Assembly (NCBI RefSeq): GCF_050613145.1
Contig: NZ_CP192507.1
Coordinates: 2,046,001 to 2,110,000, forward strand
Source of the DNA: Lysinibacillus_B sp050613145
Lineage (GTDB): Bacteria > Bacillota > Bacilli > Bacillales_A > Planococcaceae
Length of the DNA: 64,000 nt
Direction: 5' to 3'
Shown here: positions 1-8,694 of the stretch, piece after piece
Layout: every line of letters starts with the position of its first letter
How positions within the stretch are numbered: position 1 is the first letter of the stretch
Translations under genes and position numbers: made by a program
The notes under the pieces: generated by a model
The model's database searches: none
Told to the model about the DNA's origin: nothing
What the model saw: the letters and a program-made list of their open reading frames with translations, nothing else

Positions 1-495
1 ATGACATGGCTATCACCGATTGCACAGGAGCAAGGTTTTACGCTAATCACAGCGGGTTCAGTATTAACGACAATGTCGATTGTGCAAATTATAGGTAACT
101 TATTTATTCCATTGCTGATTAATAAATTTCCGAATCGCGTGATGTGGCTTTACATTTTATTGACAATCGGTATCGTCGGAGCAGGGGTTTTATTCATTCC
201 TGCAAACTGGGCATTATGGGTAGCGGCCGTTGTTTTAGGTGTTGCCTTATCGGGGTTATTCCCAATCGGCTTGATGTTACCGCTTGATGAAGCGAAAAAT
301 AATGCAGAGGCAAGTTCATGGAGCTCGATGGTATTATCAGGAGGCTTTATGATGAGCGCGATTGTACCACTGTTAATTGGAGTTGTTTACGATTTAACGG
401 GGACACATATTGTATCGAAATGGATAATAGTCGGGTTATTTTCGTTAATGTTTGTAGCGGTGTATTTATACCAACAGCATAAAAAGCATGTATAA
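1..495 (+). CDS. MFS transporter, CynX/NimT-like, C-terminal part (cut by window start)
   Basis: This is the C-terminal half of a major facilitator superfamily permease in the inner membrane. About five to six hydrophobic helices are visible in 164 residues, and the opening stretch with MTWLSPI resembles the middle of cyanate/nitroimidazole-type (CynX/NimT) MFS proteins. A full family member has about 390-400 residues and 12 helices, so the gene must start upstream of the window; the ATG at base 1 is internal. The substrate cannot be told from this fragment. A hairpin terminator follows directly, so it ends its transcription unit. Confidence 0.8.
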   Translation: MTWLSPIAQEQGFTLITAGSVLTTMSIVQIIGNLFIPLLINKFPNRVMWLYILLTIGIVGAGVLFIPANWALWVAAVVLGVALSGLFPIGLMLPLDEAKNNAEASSWSSMVLSGGFMMSAIVPLLIGVVYDLTGTHIVSKWIIVGLFSLMFVAVYLYQQHKKHV

Positions 496-500
496 TAGGA

Positions 501-530
501 AGCAGTCCGAGTTGGCGGGCTGCTTTTTCT
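501..530 (+). terminator. Rho-independent terminator after the MFS gene
   Basis: A nine-base stem (AGCAGTCCG paired with CGGGCTGCT, one G-U pair) is followed by TTTTTCTT. It lies a few bases after the MFS stop codon. Confidence 0.8.
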
Positions 531-591
531 TATGATTGAAGATTAGACAAGTAAAACTGGAAATTAAGCAAGTATTTGCAGTGGAGGAATA

Positions 592-1386
592 ATGAAAAAG
601 ATAATTATATTATGTCTACTAGTTCTTGCCGGATGCTCTCAAGGCGGCTTTGAATCAGTTAGTCAAGTTTTGCCAGAAAGCAAGCCTGCTCAGAAAGAAG
701 TGATGGAAGCGAACGTAAAAGTGTACAGTGTAGCGGGTAGTACAGATGGCATTGTCTTTTTAGCGGATGGGCGAGATAAATGGATTGTGACAGAGGCTAT
801 TGTGATGCGCGATCACCCGAAAGCACTCATCGAGACGAGTAACGGTCAGCAGCTTGAAGCAAAATTACAAGCTTTTTCTGTAGAAGATAATATCGCGATT
901 CTTCATGTACGAAATAGTGCAGATGTAGAAGCAGTGGAGCAGGGCAATCAACAGCAACTTGTAGACATGTTAGAAACAGAAGCGTTAACTGCAATAGAAC
1001 GTTACACTTTACATAACGCTTTTAAAGATACAGAAGTACCGCAAAAATACGATATGACCGTACTTGAACAGTACGAAAAGACAACATTTGAGTATAATCC
1101 AGACGCATTGGAAGCATTTATACAGACATTTAATACTGCATTTAATCAATATGTAGCCTCAAACGATTTTGCACAAGTTGAACCGTATATTTTATCGGAT
1201 TTACTGAAGGAAGCAATGGTAAATGAAGAAAAGAAGCTGCTCATCGAGAACTTCGAGGTGACGGAAATCGGCAAGTCCGGTTTTGAATGGTACATCAAAG
1301 GACAAACAAATGAGTTTCCGATTGTTTATAAAATCAATTTAGTAGACGGTAACTATTATATTACGTATTTACAAATTGAAAAATAG
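592..1386 (+). CDS. Lipoprotein, possible degenerate trypsin-like domain plus NTF2-like C-terminal domain
   Basis: A predicted lipoprotein of 264 residues. The N-terminus is a lipoprotein signal ending in the lipobox LAGC, so Cys15 should be lipidated and the protein anchored outside the membrane. Residues about 40-105 resemble the first barrel of a trypsin-like protease (pattern GIVFLADGRDKWIVTE and ...DNIAILHV), but I see no catalytic triad. Residues about 170-264 resemble the NTF2-like domain found at the end of TcaA-type membrane proteins. The ATG has GGAGG upstream. It is a single gene between a terminator and recQ. The function is unknown; the domain readings are inference from pattern only. 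Confidence 0.7.
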   Translation: MKKIIILCLLVLAGCSQGGFESVSQVLPESKPAQKEVMEANVKVYSVAGSTDGIVFLADGRDKWIVTEAIVMRDHPKALIETSNGQQLEAKLQAFSVEDNIAILHVRNSADVEAVEQGNQQQLVDMLETEALTAIERYTLHNAFKDTEVPQKYDMTVLEQYEKTTFEYNPDALEAFIQTFNTAFNQYVASNDFAQVEPYILSDLLKEAMVNEEKKLLIENFEVTEIGKSGFEWYIKGQTNEFPIVYKINLVDGNYYITYLQIEK

Positions 1387-1421
1387 AAGCTGTTTTTTGT
1401 ATGGAGAAAAATTATAATAAT

Positions 1422-1439
1422 ATTATGTAAACAAAAATG
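1422..1439 (+). repeat. 18-bp direct repeat, upstream copy (recQ leader)
   Basis: The 18-mer ATTATGTAAACAAAAATG lies just upstream of the recQ ribosome-binding site and recurs exactly at 3256-3273 just after the recQ stop. Both copies sit in an AT-rich TAATATTATT-like context. Confidence 0.6.
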
Positions 1440-1455
1440 GAAGGGAGGCAGTAAA

Positions 1456-3243
1456 TTGCTACAAAAAGCGAATAGCATATTACAACAGTACTTTGGTTAT
1501 ACATCATTTCGAGACGGTCAACAACAAGCGATTGAGTCTGTTTTAGCAGGGAGAGATACGCTTGTCGTCATGCCAACAGGGGGAGGGAAATCACTTTGTT
1601 ACCAAGTGCCTGCTCTTACATTACCGGGGACGACGATTGTCATTTCGCCGCTTATCTCTTTAATGAAAGACCAAGTGGATATGCTCCGAACAAGTGGCAT
1701 TCAGGCTGCTTTTATTAATAGCTCCATCAGTTATGAAGAAGCAGAAGATGTATTGTATCAAGCGAGAATGGGAGATTTAAAGCTACTCTATATTGCGCCT
1801 GAACGATTAGAAAATGAAGCATTTTGTATGACTTTAGCCAATTTACATGTGCCACTAATCGCGATCGATGAAGCCCATTGTATTTCCCAATGGGGACATG
1901 ATTTTAGACCAAGCTATCGTCTTTTACATCGCATAAAGGATTTGTGGATAGAAAAGCCCACAATTGTGGCCCTAACAGCAACTGCCACACCTCATGTACG
2001 ACAGGATATATGTGAATTGTTAAGCATTTCGCCAAATGCTACATTCATCACAGGGTTTAGCCGTCCAAACTTAGCATTTTCTGTTTTACGAGGAGAAAAC
2101 CGCGAGCGGTACATTGTGGAATATGCCACGAATAATCGACAAGATGCAGGGATTATTTATTGTGCAACACGAAAAGCTGTGGAACAGGTGTATACGTTGC
2201 TCGAAAAAAAAGGTATGTATGTCGGGAAGTATCATGGTGGTCTTGGGGATGATGAAAGATCTATCATGCAGCAACGATTTTTAAATGATGAATTAACGGT
2301 GATGGTTGCAACGAATGCGTTTGGGATGGGGATTAATAAAACGAATGTACGCTATGTGATGCATTATCAAATGCCGCGCAATATGGAAAGCTATTATCAA
2401 GAAGCGGGACGAGCAGGACGTGATGGATTACCAAGTGACTGTATTCTTCTATATGCATCGAGTGATGAGCAGACACAGCGTTTTTTAATTGACCAAGCAC
2501 AGGATCGCACGCGTATTCCGTTTGAATTAACAAAGTTACAAGAGATGATCGATTATTGCCATACAGAAGATTGTTTACAAAACTACATAACACGCTACTT
2601 TGGCGAGCAAACGGACATCGCTTGTGGCAAATGTAATCATTGCACAGATGAGCGACCGCAAGTAGATATGACCGTAGAAGCGCAAAAAGTATTGTCGTGT
2701 GTTGTGCGGATGGGACAAAAGTTTGGGAAAGTATTAGTAAGCCAAGTGCTAGCAGGTTCGAGTAATAAAAAAGTGCAAGAGCTTGGTTTTAATCGCCTCC
2801 CAACATACGGGATTTTAAAGGAAATGAACGCAAAAGAAATTGCACAATTTATTGAGTTTTGTATTGCTGAAAAATTACTTGCTGTGAGCAATGGGCAATT
2901 TCCAACGATTTTTATGACGGAGCACGGAAAAGAAGTGTTAACGGGACAACGAAAAGTGCTGCGCCGAAGTGCACCAGTTGTCAAAGCCATTTCAGATCAA
3001 GACCCTCTATTTGAACATTTACGAGAAATTCGTAAAGACATTGCGGCCAAAGAAGCGGTACCTCCGTATGTTGTTTTCTCAGATAAAACGTTAAAAGAGC
3101 TTTGTGAAAAACGACCAAAAACAGCCAATGCCTTTTTAGCCATTAGTGGAGTAGGGGAAAATAAACTCACAAAATATGGCGAACTATTTATGGAAGCAAT
3201 TAGCAACTGGGAACAAAATGAGGAAAAAGTAGTTGTAGATTGA
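1456..3243 (+). CDS. recQ: ATP-dependent DNA helicase RecQ
   Basis: A RecQ-family 3'-5' DNA helicase used in recombination and replication repair. The 595-residue protein shows Walker A (PTGGGKS, Lys45), the DEAH box (IDEAH, about 137-141) followed by the RecQ signature HCISQWGHDFR, and the helicase C motif QEAGRAGRDG. A RecQ zinc-binding region follows with CLQNY and CGKCNHC, then a winged-helix region and a C-terminal HRDC domain (about 515-590). The length is typical of the RecQ/RecS forms of Bacillales. The start is TTG at 1456, chosen because AGGGAGG lies just upstream. It is monocistronic, ending before a terminator shared with msrA. Confidence 0.95.
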   Translation: MLQKANSILQQYFGYTSFRDGQQQAIESVLAGRDTLVVMPTGGGKSLCYQVPALTLPGTTIVISPLISLMKDQVDMLRTSGIQAAFINSSISYEEAEDVLYQARMGDLKLLYIAPERLENEAFCMTLANLHVPLIAIDEAHCISQWGHDFRPSYRLLHRIKDLWIEKPTIVALTATATPHVRQDICELLSISPNATFITGFSRPNLAFSVLRGENRERYIVEYATNNRQDAGIIYCATRKAVEQVYTLLEKKGMYVGKYHGGLGDDERSIMQQRFLNDELTVMVATNAFGMGINKTNVRYVMHYQMPRNMESYYQEAGRAGRDGLPSDCILLYASSDEQTQRFLIDQAQDRTRIPFELTKLQEMIDYCHTEDCLQNYITRYFGEQTDIACGKCNHCTDERPQVDMTVEAQKVLSCVVRMGQKFGKVLVSQVLAGSSNKKVQELGFNRLPTYGILKEMNAKEIAQFIEFCIAEKLLAVSNGQFPTIFMTEHGKEVLTGQRKVLRRSAPVVKAISDQDPLFEHLREIRKDIAAKEAVPPYVVFSDKTLKELCEKRPKTANAFLAISGVGENKLTKYGELFMEAISNWEQNEEKVVVD

Positions 3244-3255
3244 TAATATAATATT

Positions 3256-3273
3256 ATTATGTAAACAAAAATG
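3256..3273 (+). repeat. 18-bp direct repeat, downstream copy (recQ 3' end)
   Basis: An exact second copy of the 18-mer found in the recQ leader (1422-1439). Together the two bracket the recQ coding sequence. Confidence 0.6.
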
Positions 3274-3283
3274 TTAAATAAGT

Positions 3284-3310
3284 AAACTGCCCGTAGTGAG
3301 CGGGCAGTTT
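3284..3310. terminator. Bidirectional terminator between recQ and msrA
   Basis: A ten-base inverted repeat (AAACTGCCCG / CGGGCAGTTT) with a short loop lies between the convergent recQ and msrA genes. It is flanked by T-rich bases in the plus direction and A-rich bases in the other, so it can serve both genes. Confidence 0.8.
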
Positions 3311-3312
3311 AT

Positions 3313-3828
3313 TTATCCCCAATATTCTTTAATAAATGTATCACGTCCAGATTTTTCACGGTCTTCTTTATAATGCCCTGGCTCTTTTTGATAGTAATCT
3401 TGATGATAATCCTCCGCTTTATAAAACGGCTTAGCATCACGAATGTCTGTCACAATCGGCTTTTTAAAACGGCCGCTTGCTGCTAATTGGATTTTAGATT
3501 GTTCAGCTAGCTGACGTTGTGCTGCGTTATGTACAAAGATAGCTGTTTTATAAGACTCACCGCGGTCGTGAAATTGTCCTCCATCATCTGTCGGATCGAT
3601 TTGCATCCAATAAATTTCTAATAACTGTTCATAGCTAAATACTAAAGGGTCAAATTCGATTTGTACAACTTCTAAATGACCAGAAGTACCTTTCTTTATA
3701 TCCTCATATGTTGGGTTTTCTACGTGACCACCCGTATAGCCACTCGTTACTTTATGTATACCGTCCCACTGATCAAATGGCTTCACCATACACCAAAAAC
3801 AGCCACCTGCAAATGTTGCTTTTTCCAA
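3313..3828 (-). CDS. msrA: Peptide-methionine (S)-S-oxide reductase MsrA
   Basis: Reduces the S-epimer of methionine sulfoxide in proteins and free methionine, a cytoplasmic oxidative repair enzyme. The catalytic motif GCFWC is at residues 9-13, followed by the family stretches SGYTGGH and PTYEDI. The 171-residue length fits MsrA. No fused MsrB domain is present and no msrB gene lies beside it. The start is TTG at 3828, with AGGAGG about nine bases upstream on the minus strand. It is transcribed convergently with recQ and looks monocistronic. Confidence 0.93.
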   Translation of the reverse strand: MEKATFAGGCFWCMVKPFDQWDGIHKVTSGYTGGHVENPTYEDIKKGTSGHLEVVQIEFDPLVFSYEQLLEIYWMQIDPTDDGGQFHDRGESYKTAIFVHNAAQRQLAEQSKIQLAASGRFKKPIVTDIRDAKPFYKAEDYHQDYYQKEPGHYKEDREKSGRDTFIKEYWG

Positions 3829-4010
3829 CTAAAAACACCTCCTGAAAAATATAATTATTGTAGCACGCTACTTGTTTCTTCACAAAATATTCGCTTAAGT
3901 GCAGGAATCTGCAAAATTCTGTCATGCATAGTATAATAAAGCGACATAAGATGGAAACATATTCATAAGTACAACGTCATATAGTCGATGAATCAAGAAG
4001 GAGTTTTTAT

Positions 4011-4946
4011 ATGGAAGAACAAAAGGAACGCCGTTATCAAAGAAAAAGATTGCGTAAGGGCCGCGTTGTATTTATCGTCTTAATTCTTGCTTTATTAGGC
4101 ATTGGTACATATGGCGTCATGCAGTATAGAGCTGGTTTACAGCTTGCAGGTGAAGCGAATAATGCTACACCAGAGCCGTTTGTCCCCGACGAAAAAGAAG
4201 ATGAAACGGTCAATTATTTGTTACTGGGTATTGATACAAGAGGGGAGGAAAAATCTCGTACAGATACGATGATGCTTGTATCATGGCAAAAGAAAACCGA
4301 TGAGATAAAGCTTGTCTCATTTATGCGTGATATTTATGCGGAGATTCCAGGCTATCAAATGTATAAGCTAAATACCGCTTATTATTTAGGTGGTGTCCAG
4401 CTAACGAAAGATACGATTACATCGATGTTTGATGTGCCGATTCACCACTATGCTATTGTCGACTTTAAAAACTTTGAGTCGTTGATTGATATTTTAGCAC
4501 CGGATGGAGTGGAAATAGATGTAGAGAAAAATATGTCCGCGAATATTGGTGTATCACTCACACAAGGTGTGCAGCAACTAAATGGGCAACAATTACTTGG
4601 ATATGCTCGTTTCCGTATGGATCGTGAAGGTGACTTCGGTCGTGTAGCACGTCAGCAAAAAGTGATAGAGGCATTAAAAGATGAGGTATTATCGATAGGC
4701 AATGTGAAAAACTTACCAAAATTAGTTGGCGCAACACAAGGATATATCACAACAGATATATCGTCATCAGACCAACTAAAAACCGTACTTGGCGTGGCGA
4801 TGAGTGGTGGAGTAGAAATTTCAAAACTAACGATTCCAGCAGATGGAACATATGTTGATCGAAATTATTCACGTGTCGGAGACGTACTCGAAATAGATAA
4901 AGAAGCCAATCAACAAATTTTACATGATTTTTTAAAAAGCAATTAG
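4011..4946 (+). CDS. LytR-CpsA-Psr (LCP) family cell-wall ligase
   Basis: A membrane-anchored LCP protein, the family that transfers teichoic acids or other glycopolymers from undecaprenyl carriers to peptidoglycan. The 311-residue protein has a basic N-terminus, one membrane segment (about 18-38) and an extracellular LCP domain from about residue 75. The LCP motifs NYLLLGIDTR, RTDTMMLVS, FMRDIY and GYARFRMD carry the conserved Arg and Asp residues. GAAGGAG precedes the ATG. Several paralogues (TagT/U/V-like) usually exist per genome, so the exact acceptor polymer is not known. Confidence 0.9.
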   Translation: MEEQKERRYQRKRLRKGRVVFIVLILALLGIGTYGVMQYRAGLQLAGEANNATPEPFVPDEKEDETVNYLLLGIDTRGEEKSRTDTMMLVSWQKKTDEIKLVSFMRDIYAEIPGYQMYKLNTAYYLGGVQLTKDTITSMFDVPIHHYAIVDFKNFESLIDILAPDGVEIDVEKNMSANIGVSLTQGVQQLNGQQLLGYARFRMDREGDFGRVARQQKVIEALKDEVLSIGNVKNLPKLVGATQGYITTDISSSDQLKTVLGVAMSGGVEISKLTIPADGTYVDRNYSRVGDVLEIDKEANQQILHDFLKSN

Positions 4947-5023
4947 TCAAATATTGCACTTAATGGGAACAGGCATGATACAATGAAAATATCTTAAAAT
5001 TGACGATTTGTTGGGGTGGTATT

Positions 5024-6244
5024 TTGGAACAAGACAGACAGAATGAACAGTTACCACAAGAGAAGTCCCACTTCTTTTCGACACGGTTCATCCGCTTTTT
5101 AGGCGGGAAAAATTTATTATTTTTATTAATTATTACGCTACTGGCAGGCTGCATTATTTTTATATTCGACAAAATCTCGTTTATATTTCAGCCATTCCTT
5201 GTGTTACTAGAAGTCGTCATTTTACCGGGCGTACTTGGCGTCATTTTGTATTATTTATTACGACCATTTTTAAGAATTTTAATGCGATGGAAAGTGCCTC
5301 GCGTATGGGGGATTTTACTCATATTTTTAGGGCTAATCGGAGTCATTACATTACTGATTTTATTAGTAGTACCATTCTTAAAAAATCAGTTTACCAACTT
5401 GCTACATGAGTTTCCAATATACTTTATGTCTCTCATTGATAGCGTTATATCCTTTATTAATAATTCTCGAATCAATGAATATTTAGCAACTGCCAACATT
5501 GACTATAATTTAGTATTAGAGAACATTACAGATGACTTAACAAAGACTGTCAAGGATACGGCGACAAACTTAGCGAGTGGTGTGGCAAATGGCGTAACAG
5601 GGGTTGTAACTACACTTACAGGTATCGTACTATCGCTTGTTATCGTACCATTTATTTTATTTTATTTATTATGGGAAGGCGAAAAAATGCCCAAGTTCAT
5701 TTTGCGCTTATTCCCGCCACGTATGCGCGCATTTGTTGACGATGTGATGGAAGATATGGATAATCAAATCAGCTCGTATATTCAAGGACAAATTTTAGTA
5801 TCAATTTGTATCGGCATTATGGTGACGATTGGCTTTTTAATTATTAAACTACCTTATGCATTATTACTTGGTACATTGGCAATGGTCACAAGTGTTGTCC
5901 CTTATTTAGGACCGGTTATTGCGATTACCCCAGCGCTCATTATCGCCATTGTGACAAGTCCTTTTATGGTTGTGAAAGTAGGGGTCGTTTGGACGGTTGT
6001 ACAGCTGATTGAAGGGAAGTTTATTTCACCTCAAATCATGGGGAAATCACTTAGTATTCACCCGATTACAATTATTTTTGTCTTATTAACATTTGGTTCT
6101 TTATTTGGTGTACCAGGAGTGATTTTAGGTATTCCAGTCTATGCATTAATAAAAGTATTTGTCCAACATTTCTATATGCTGTTTAAAGAACGTTATAATA
6201 AGTTCCAAACAAATACAGCAGATCAATATGAAGATATTCAATAA
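5024..6244 (+). CDS. AI-2E family transporter (UPF0118 / TqsA-like permease)
   Basis: A polytopic membrane protein of the AI-2E/UPF0118 family; members include TqsA-like exporters and Na+/H+ antiporters. It has about 406 residues and roughly eight membrane helices, with a long amphipathic insert between helices 3 and 4. The family-typical C-terminal half contains the pattern PYLGPVI. I chose TTG at 5024 because GGGGTGG lies four bases before it; an in-frame TTG at 5000 lacks a site. It follows the LCP gene by 77 bases and has its own terminator. The transported substrate cannot be read from sequence. Confidence 0.88.
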   Translation: MEQDRQNEQLPQEKSHFFSTRFIRFLGGKNLLFLLIITLLAGCIIFIFDKISFIFQPFLVLLEVVILPGVLGVILYYLLRPFLRILMRWKVPRVWGILLIFLGLIGVITLLILLVVPFLKNQFTNLLHEFPIYFMSLIDSVISFINNSRINEYLATANIDYNLVLENITDDLTKTVKDTATNLASGVANGVTGVVTTLTGIVLSLVIVPFILFYLLWEGEKMPKFILRLFPPRMRAFVDDVMEDMDNQISSYIQGQILVSICIGIMVTIGFLIIKLPYALLLGTLAMVTSVVPYLGPVIAITPALIIAIVTSPFMVVKVGVVWTVVQLIEGKFISPQIMGKSLSIHPITIIFVLLTFGSLFGVPGVILGIPVYALIKVFVQHFYMLFKERYNKFQTNTADQYEDIQ

Positions 6245-6270
6245 TCGGTAGCAGCTAGCTGCCGATTTTC
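6243..6270 (+). terminator. Terminator after the AI-2E family gene
   Basis: The stem AATCGGTAGC / GCTGCCGATT is followed by TTC TTTC. It overlaps the stop codon of the permease gene. Confidence 0.7.
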
Positions 6271-6289
6271 TTTCAGAGGGGATGGTCGC

Positions 6290-6676
6290 ATGGTAAATAA
6301 ATGGTTTACGACGATGGAATGTGATGGCATAAAAGTGGATACGATGCTTGATAAAACAACGCTTGTAGAAGGCGATACTGTTTCCGGACATGTCTATGTC
6401 ATAGAAGAAACAGATGAAGAAAAAATTGACTATATATCGTTACGAGTATTAAAAAAGTCAGCGAGTGGCATACAAACGATTGGCAAGCATGGTGTGGAGT
6501 TAGTAGGGAATATCCATACGAAGGAAATGGAAATTTTGTCATTCGAAATCATACCGGATGAACGCTGGGCATGTGCAGAAAATGAGGAAATCATTTTTCA
6601 AACAGTCGTCGTCCTGTTAGATGGGACGGAAATGAAAGACGAAGGGATGATTACATATACGTTTTTAGAAGAGTAA
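6290..6676 (+). CDS. Short Spo0M-like (arrestin-fold) protein
   Basis: A 128-residue soluble protein. The pattern KVDTMLDKTTLVEGDTVSGHV followed by beta-rich segments and KIDYISLRV resembles the N-terminal half of the sporulation-control protein Spo0M, which has an arrestin-like fold. Full Spo0M proteins are about twice this length, so this is a one-domain version or a relative. AGAGGGG stands upstream of the ATG. It sits alone between a terminator and a repeat region. The role is unknown; the assignment rests on pattern similarity only. Confidence 0.5.
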   Translation: MVNKWFTTMECDGIKVDTMLDKTTLVEGDTVSGHVYVIEETDEEKIDYISLRVLKKSASGIQTIGKHGVELVGNIHTKEMEILSFEIIPDERWACAENEEIIFQTVVVLLDGTEMKDEGMITYTFLEE

Positions 6677-6740
6677 AGGAGCAACATTTCTTAGTACTGA
6701 TAATGAGTAAATCTCTAAACATAAATTACCATTTGAGTAA

Positions 6741-6907
6741 CCGTTGCTTTCCGCTGCGGCACTCGCTTTCCACGGGCGAGATCAAGCCTCCTCGTCGCTC
6801 ATCCTTCGGTGCTCCTGTCGCTGCGCTTTCGTCGCAAATAAATTTCCTGCGGGGTCTTGATTGTCTCGCTTTTCCCGTAGGAGTCTCGTGCCTCCGCTAC
6901 AAGCAAC
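6741..6907 (+). repeat. GC-rich intergenic repeat, family A copy 1
   Basis: A block much richer in GC than its surroundings, with many GCTTTCCGC and CTCGCTTTCC-like motifs. The 48 bases at 6811-6858 match 27838-27885 with one mismatch. The same style of element is familiar to me from Bacillales genomes. It does not look protein-coding although a frame is open by chance. Confidence 0.8.
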
Positions 6908-6995
6908 TATTGTTCAATGAAATAATTGGTGGCTTAAAAAGAATGAAAAATCCCTATTAATTACAGTAAAGACTAGACGGACTATAATGTGCAAA

Positions 6996-7165
6996 TGGAA
7001 AGAAAATGATTTCTTTTAGACAAGAGAAATATTTTTCTAACACATCGAGAAGTATTCACTTTTGCCGTAGCGCGCCATATCCACAGGAGCCGGAACAGGA
7101 GATCCAAACAGGCAGCGCCTGTTTTAGCTCCTGTGTAGGCTGTGGCAAAGCGCGGAGGCTACGAT
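6996..7165 (+). repeat. Intergenic repeat, family B copy 1
   Basis: Begins with an AT-rich GAAAGAAAATGATTTC segment, then GAGAAGTATTCACTTTTGCC, then a GC-rich inverted-repeat tail around CAGGAGCC / CTCCTGTGTAGGCTGTGG. Related copies are at 28106-28255 (same strand) and 37735-37885 (opposite strand). It follows family A copy 1 by about 90 bases, the same order as at the 28-kb locus. Confidence 0.75.
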
Positions 7166-7257
7166 TACGCTTTCATTTAATATCTTTTACTATTTACCTG
7201 GTATTTTTAGGATGTATTTTTGCTCATTATAAGTTAGTAGATATTGATCAAGAATTA

Positions 7258-7296
7258 AAGGGTTGTCCGGAAAGTATTCACTTTCTGAACAACCCC
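7258..7296 (-). terminator. Probable terminator for the aminotransferase gene
   Basis: On the minus strand the stem GGGTTGTTC / GGACAACCC is followed by TTTAATTCTT. A second hairpin (7304-7330, GAAGCTACAG / CTGTAGCTTC) overlaps the gene's stop codon and has its T-run on the plus strand. Confidence 0.55.
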
Positions 7297-7315
7297 TAGC
7301 ATCGAAGCTACAGAA

Positions 7316-8497
7316 CTAAACTGTAGCTTCTTTTTTTATGTTGATTTTTGATAGTTTTTCAACGGCACGTGAGAGCGTTTCTACATCTTGTACAAGCGCT
7401 AGACGCATGTAACCTTCACCGGCTGTCCCAAATGCTGTTCCTGGTACCATTACGACACCTGTTTGTGCAATGGCTTCAAATGCAAATGATTTACTATCTA
7501 TGCTGTAAGGGAACTTAGCCCATACGAACATGCCGCCATCGCTTGGAGCCACTTCCCAACTAATGGATGTTAAGCCGTCCATTAATGTTTTATGGCGCGC
7601 CGCAAATGTTTGACGTAGATTGGCTGTAATATTTTCTGCGTTATCTAATGCTTTAGCTGCGACTAATTGAATCGGCTCAAAGATACCAAAATCTAAGTTT
7701 GATTTTAATTGTTTTAAAATGCTGACCATTTCCGCATTTCCTACGATATAGGCAATACGTGTTCCTGCAAGGCTAAAGCTTTTCGATAGGGAGTTAATTT
7801 CTAACCCTACTTCTTTTGCACCTGGAGTTGCTAAGAAGCTAATTGGTGCATCCCCTTTAAAGTAAAACTCCGAATAAGCTGCATCGTGTAATACAATAAT
7901 ATTGTATTTTTTAGCGAACGCCACCACTTCTTCAAAATAGGCAATAGAAGGCATCGCCGGAACAGGGTTACCTGGTAAGTTTAAGATTAATAGTTTAGCC
8001 TTTTGTGCAATATGTTCTGGAACTGCTGCTAAATCAGGTAAATAACCATTTTCTTTAGTTAATGGCATATAGTAAGGCGTTGCACCAGCTAAATGAATGC
8101 CCGCATCGTACGCGACATAGGCAGGGTTTGTTGTTAAGACGATATCACCTGGGTCACAAAATGCAACTGGTAAGTGAACGAGTCCTTCTTGTGAGCCAAT
8201 TGTTTGTACGACTTCTGTTGACGGGTCTAACGTGACACTGTTGACACGCTTGTAGTAACGACATACCGCCTCATTAAATGTTTGAACGCCTGTTAATGTA
8301 TAGCCATAAGATGTTTCAAGCTTTGTCAGTTCAGACATCGTTTCGCGTAAGAAATCGGCGGGTGGAATATCTGGGCTACCTAAGCTTAAATCGATTAGCT
8401 CCATGCCTTTTGCTTGCTGATCCAGCGCAAATTGCTTCAAATCGCCGAAAATAGCTGGAGCAAATAGCGACATTTTTTGTGATGGTTGAACTTTCAA
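7316..8497 (-). CDS. PLP-dependent aminotransferase, class I/II fold (DapL/PatA-like)
   Basis: A fold-type I aminotransferase of 393 residues, cytoplasmic. The pattern includes SPDIPP near the start, the substrate/PLP stretch LNLPGNPVPA, the Asp motif VLHDAAYSEFYF, and the Schiff-base lysine in NSLSKSFSLAGTRIAY. These resemble the LL-diaminopimelate/aspartate-type aminotransferases of Bacillales. The start is TTG at 8497, eight bases after TAGGAGTG; the open frame further upstream has no ribosome-binding site. It is divergent from the P-loop gene. The amino donor and acceptor cannot be fixed from sequence. Confidence 0.88.
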   Translation of the reverse strand: MKVQPSQKMSLFAPAIFGDLKQFALDQQAKGMELIDLSLGSPDIPPADFLRETMSELTKLETSYGYTLTGVQTFNEAVCRYYKRVNSVTLDPSTEVVQTIGSQEGLVHLPVAFCDPGDIVLTTNPAYVAYDAGIHLAGATPYYMPLTKENGYLPDLAAVPEHIAQKAKLLILNLPGNPVPAMPSIAYFEEVVAFAKKYNIIVLHDAAYSEFYFKGDAPISFLATPGAKEVGLEINSLSKSFSLAGTRIAYIVGNAEMVSILKQLKSNLDFGIFEPIQLVAAKALDNAENITANLRQTFAARHKTLMDGLTSISWEVAPSDGGMFVWAKFPYSIDSKSFAFEAIAQTGVVMVPGTAFGTAGEGYMRLALVQDVETLSRAVEKLSKINIKKEATV

Positions 8498-8694
8498 AGT
8501 AATAACACTCCTAAATAATAAAATATAAACTTCATTGTACCATAACAGCATTGGAAAACAGGGATATATTTCAGAAAAAAGTATCTTTTCCTACTAGAAA
8601 GCAAATACAGACAGTAGCGCAGAAATCTTTGCATAAAACGATTCGTCAATCACTTAGTAATCGTTTACACTAAAGGGAAGGGATGGTGATAGTA

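Noticed and set aside
7261..7296. AAAGTATTCACTTT near the aminotransferase terminator as another repeat B copy
   Set aside because: Only about 14 bases match the repeat; the rest forms an ordinary terminator stem.
6703..7299. Two open frames (85 and 97 codons) between the Spo0M-like and aminotransferase genes
   Set aside because: They run through the GC-rich repeats A and B, have no convincing ribosome-binding sites and an unnatural composition. The matching repeat copies elsewhere do not keep these frames.
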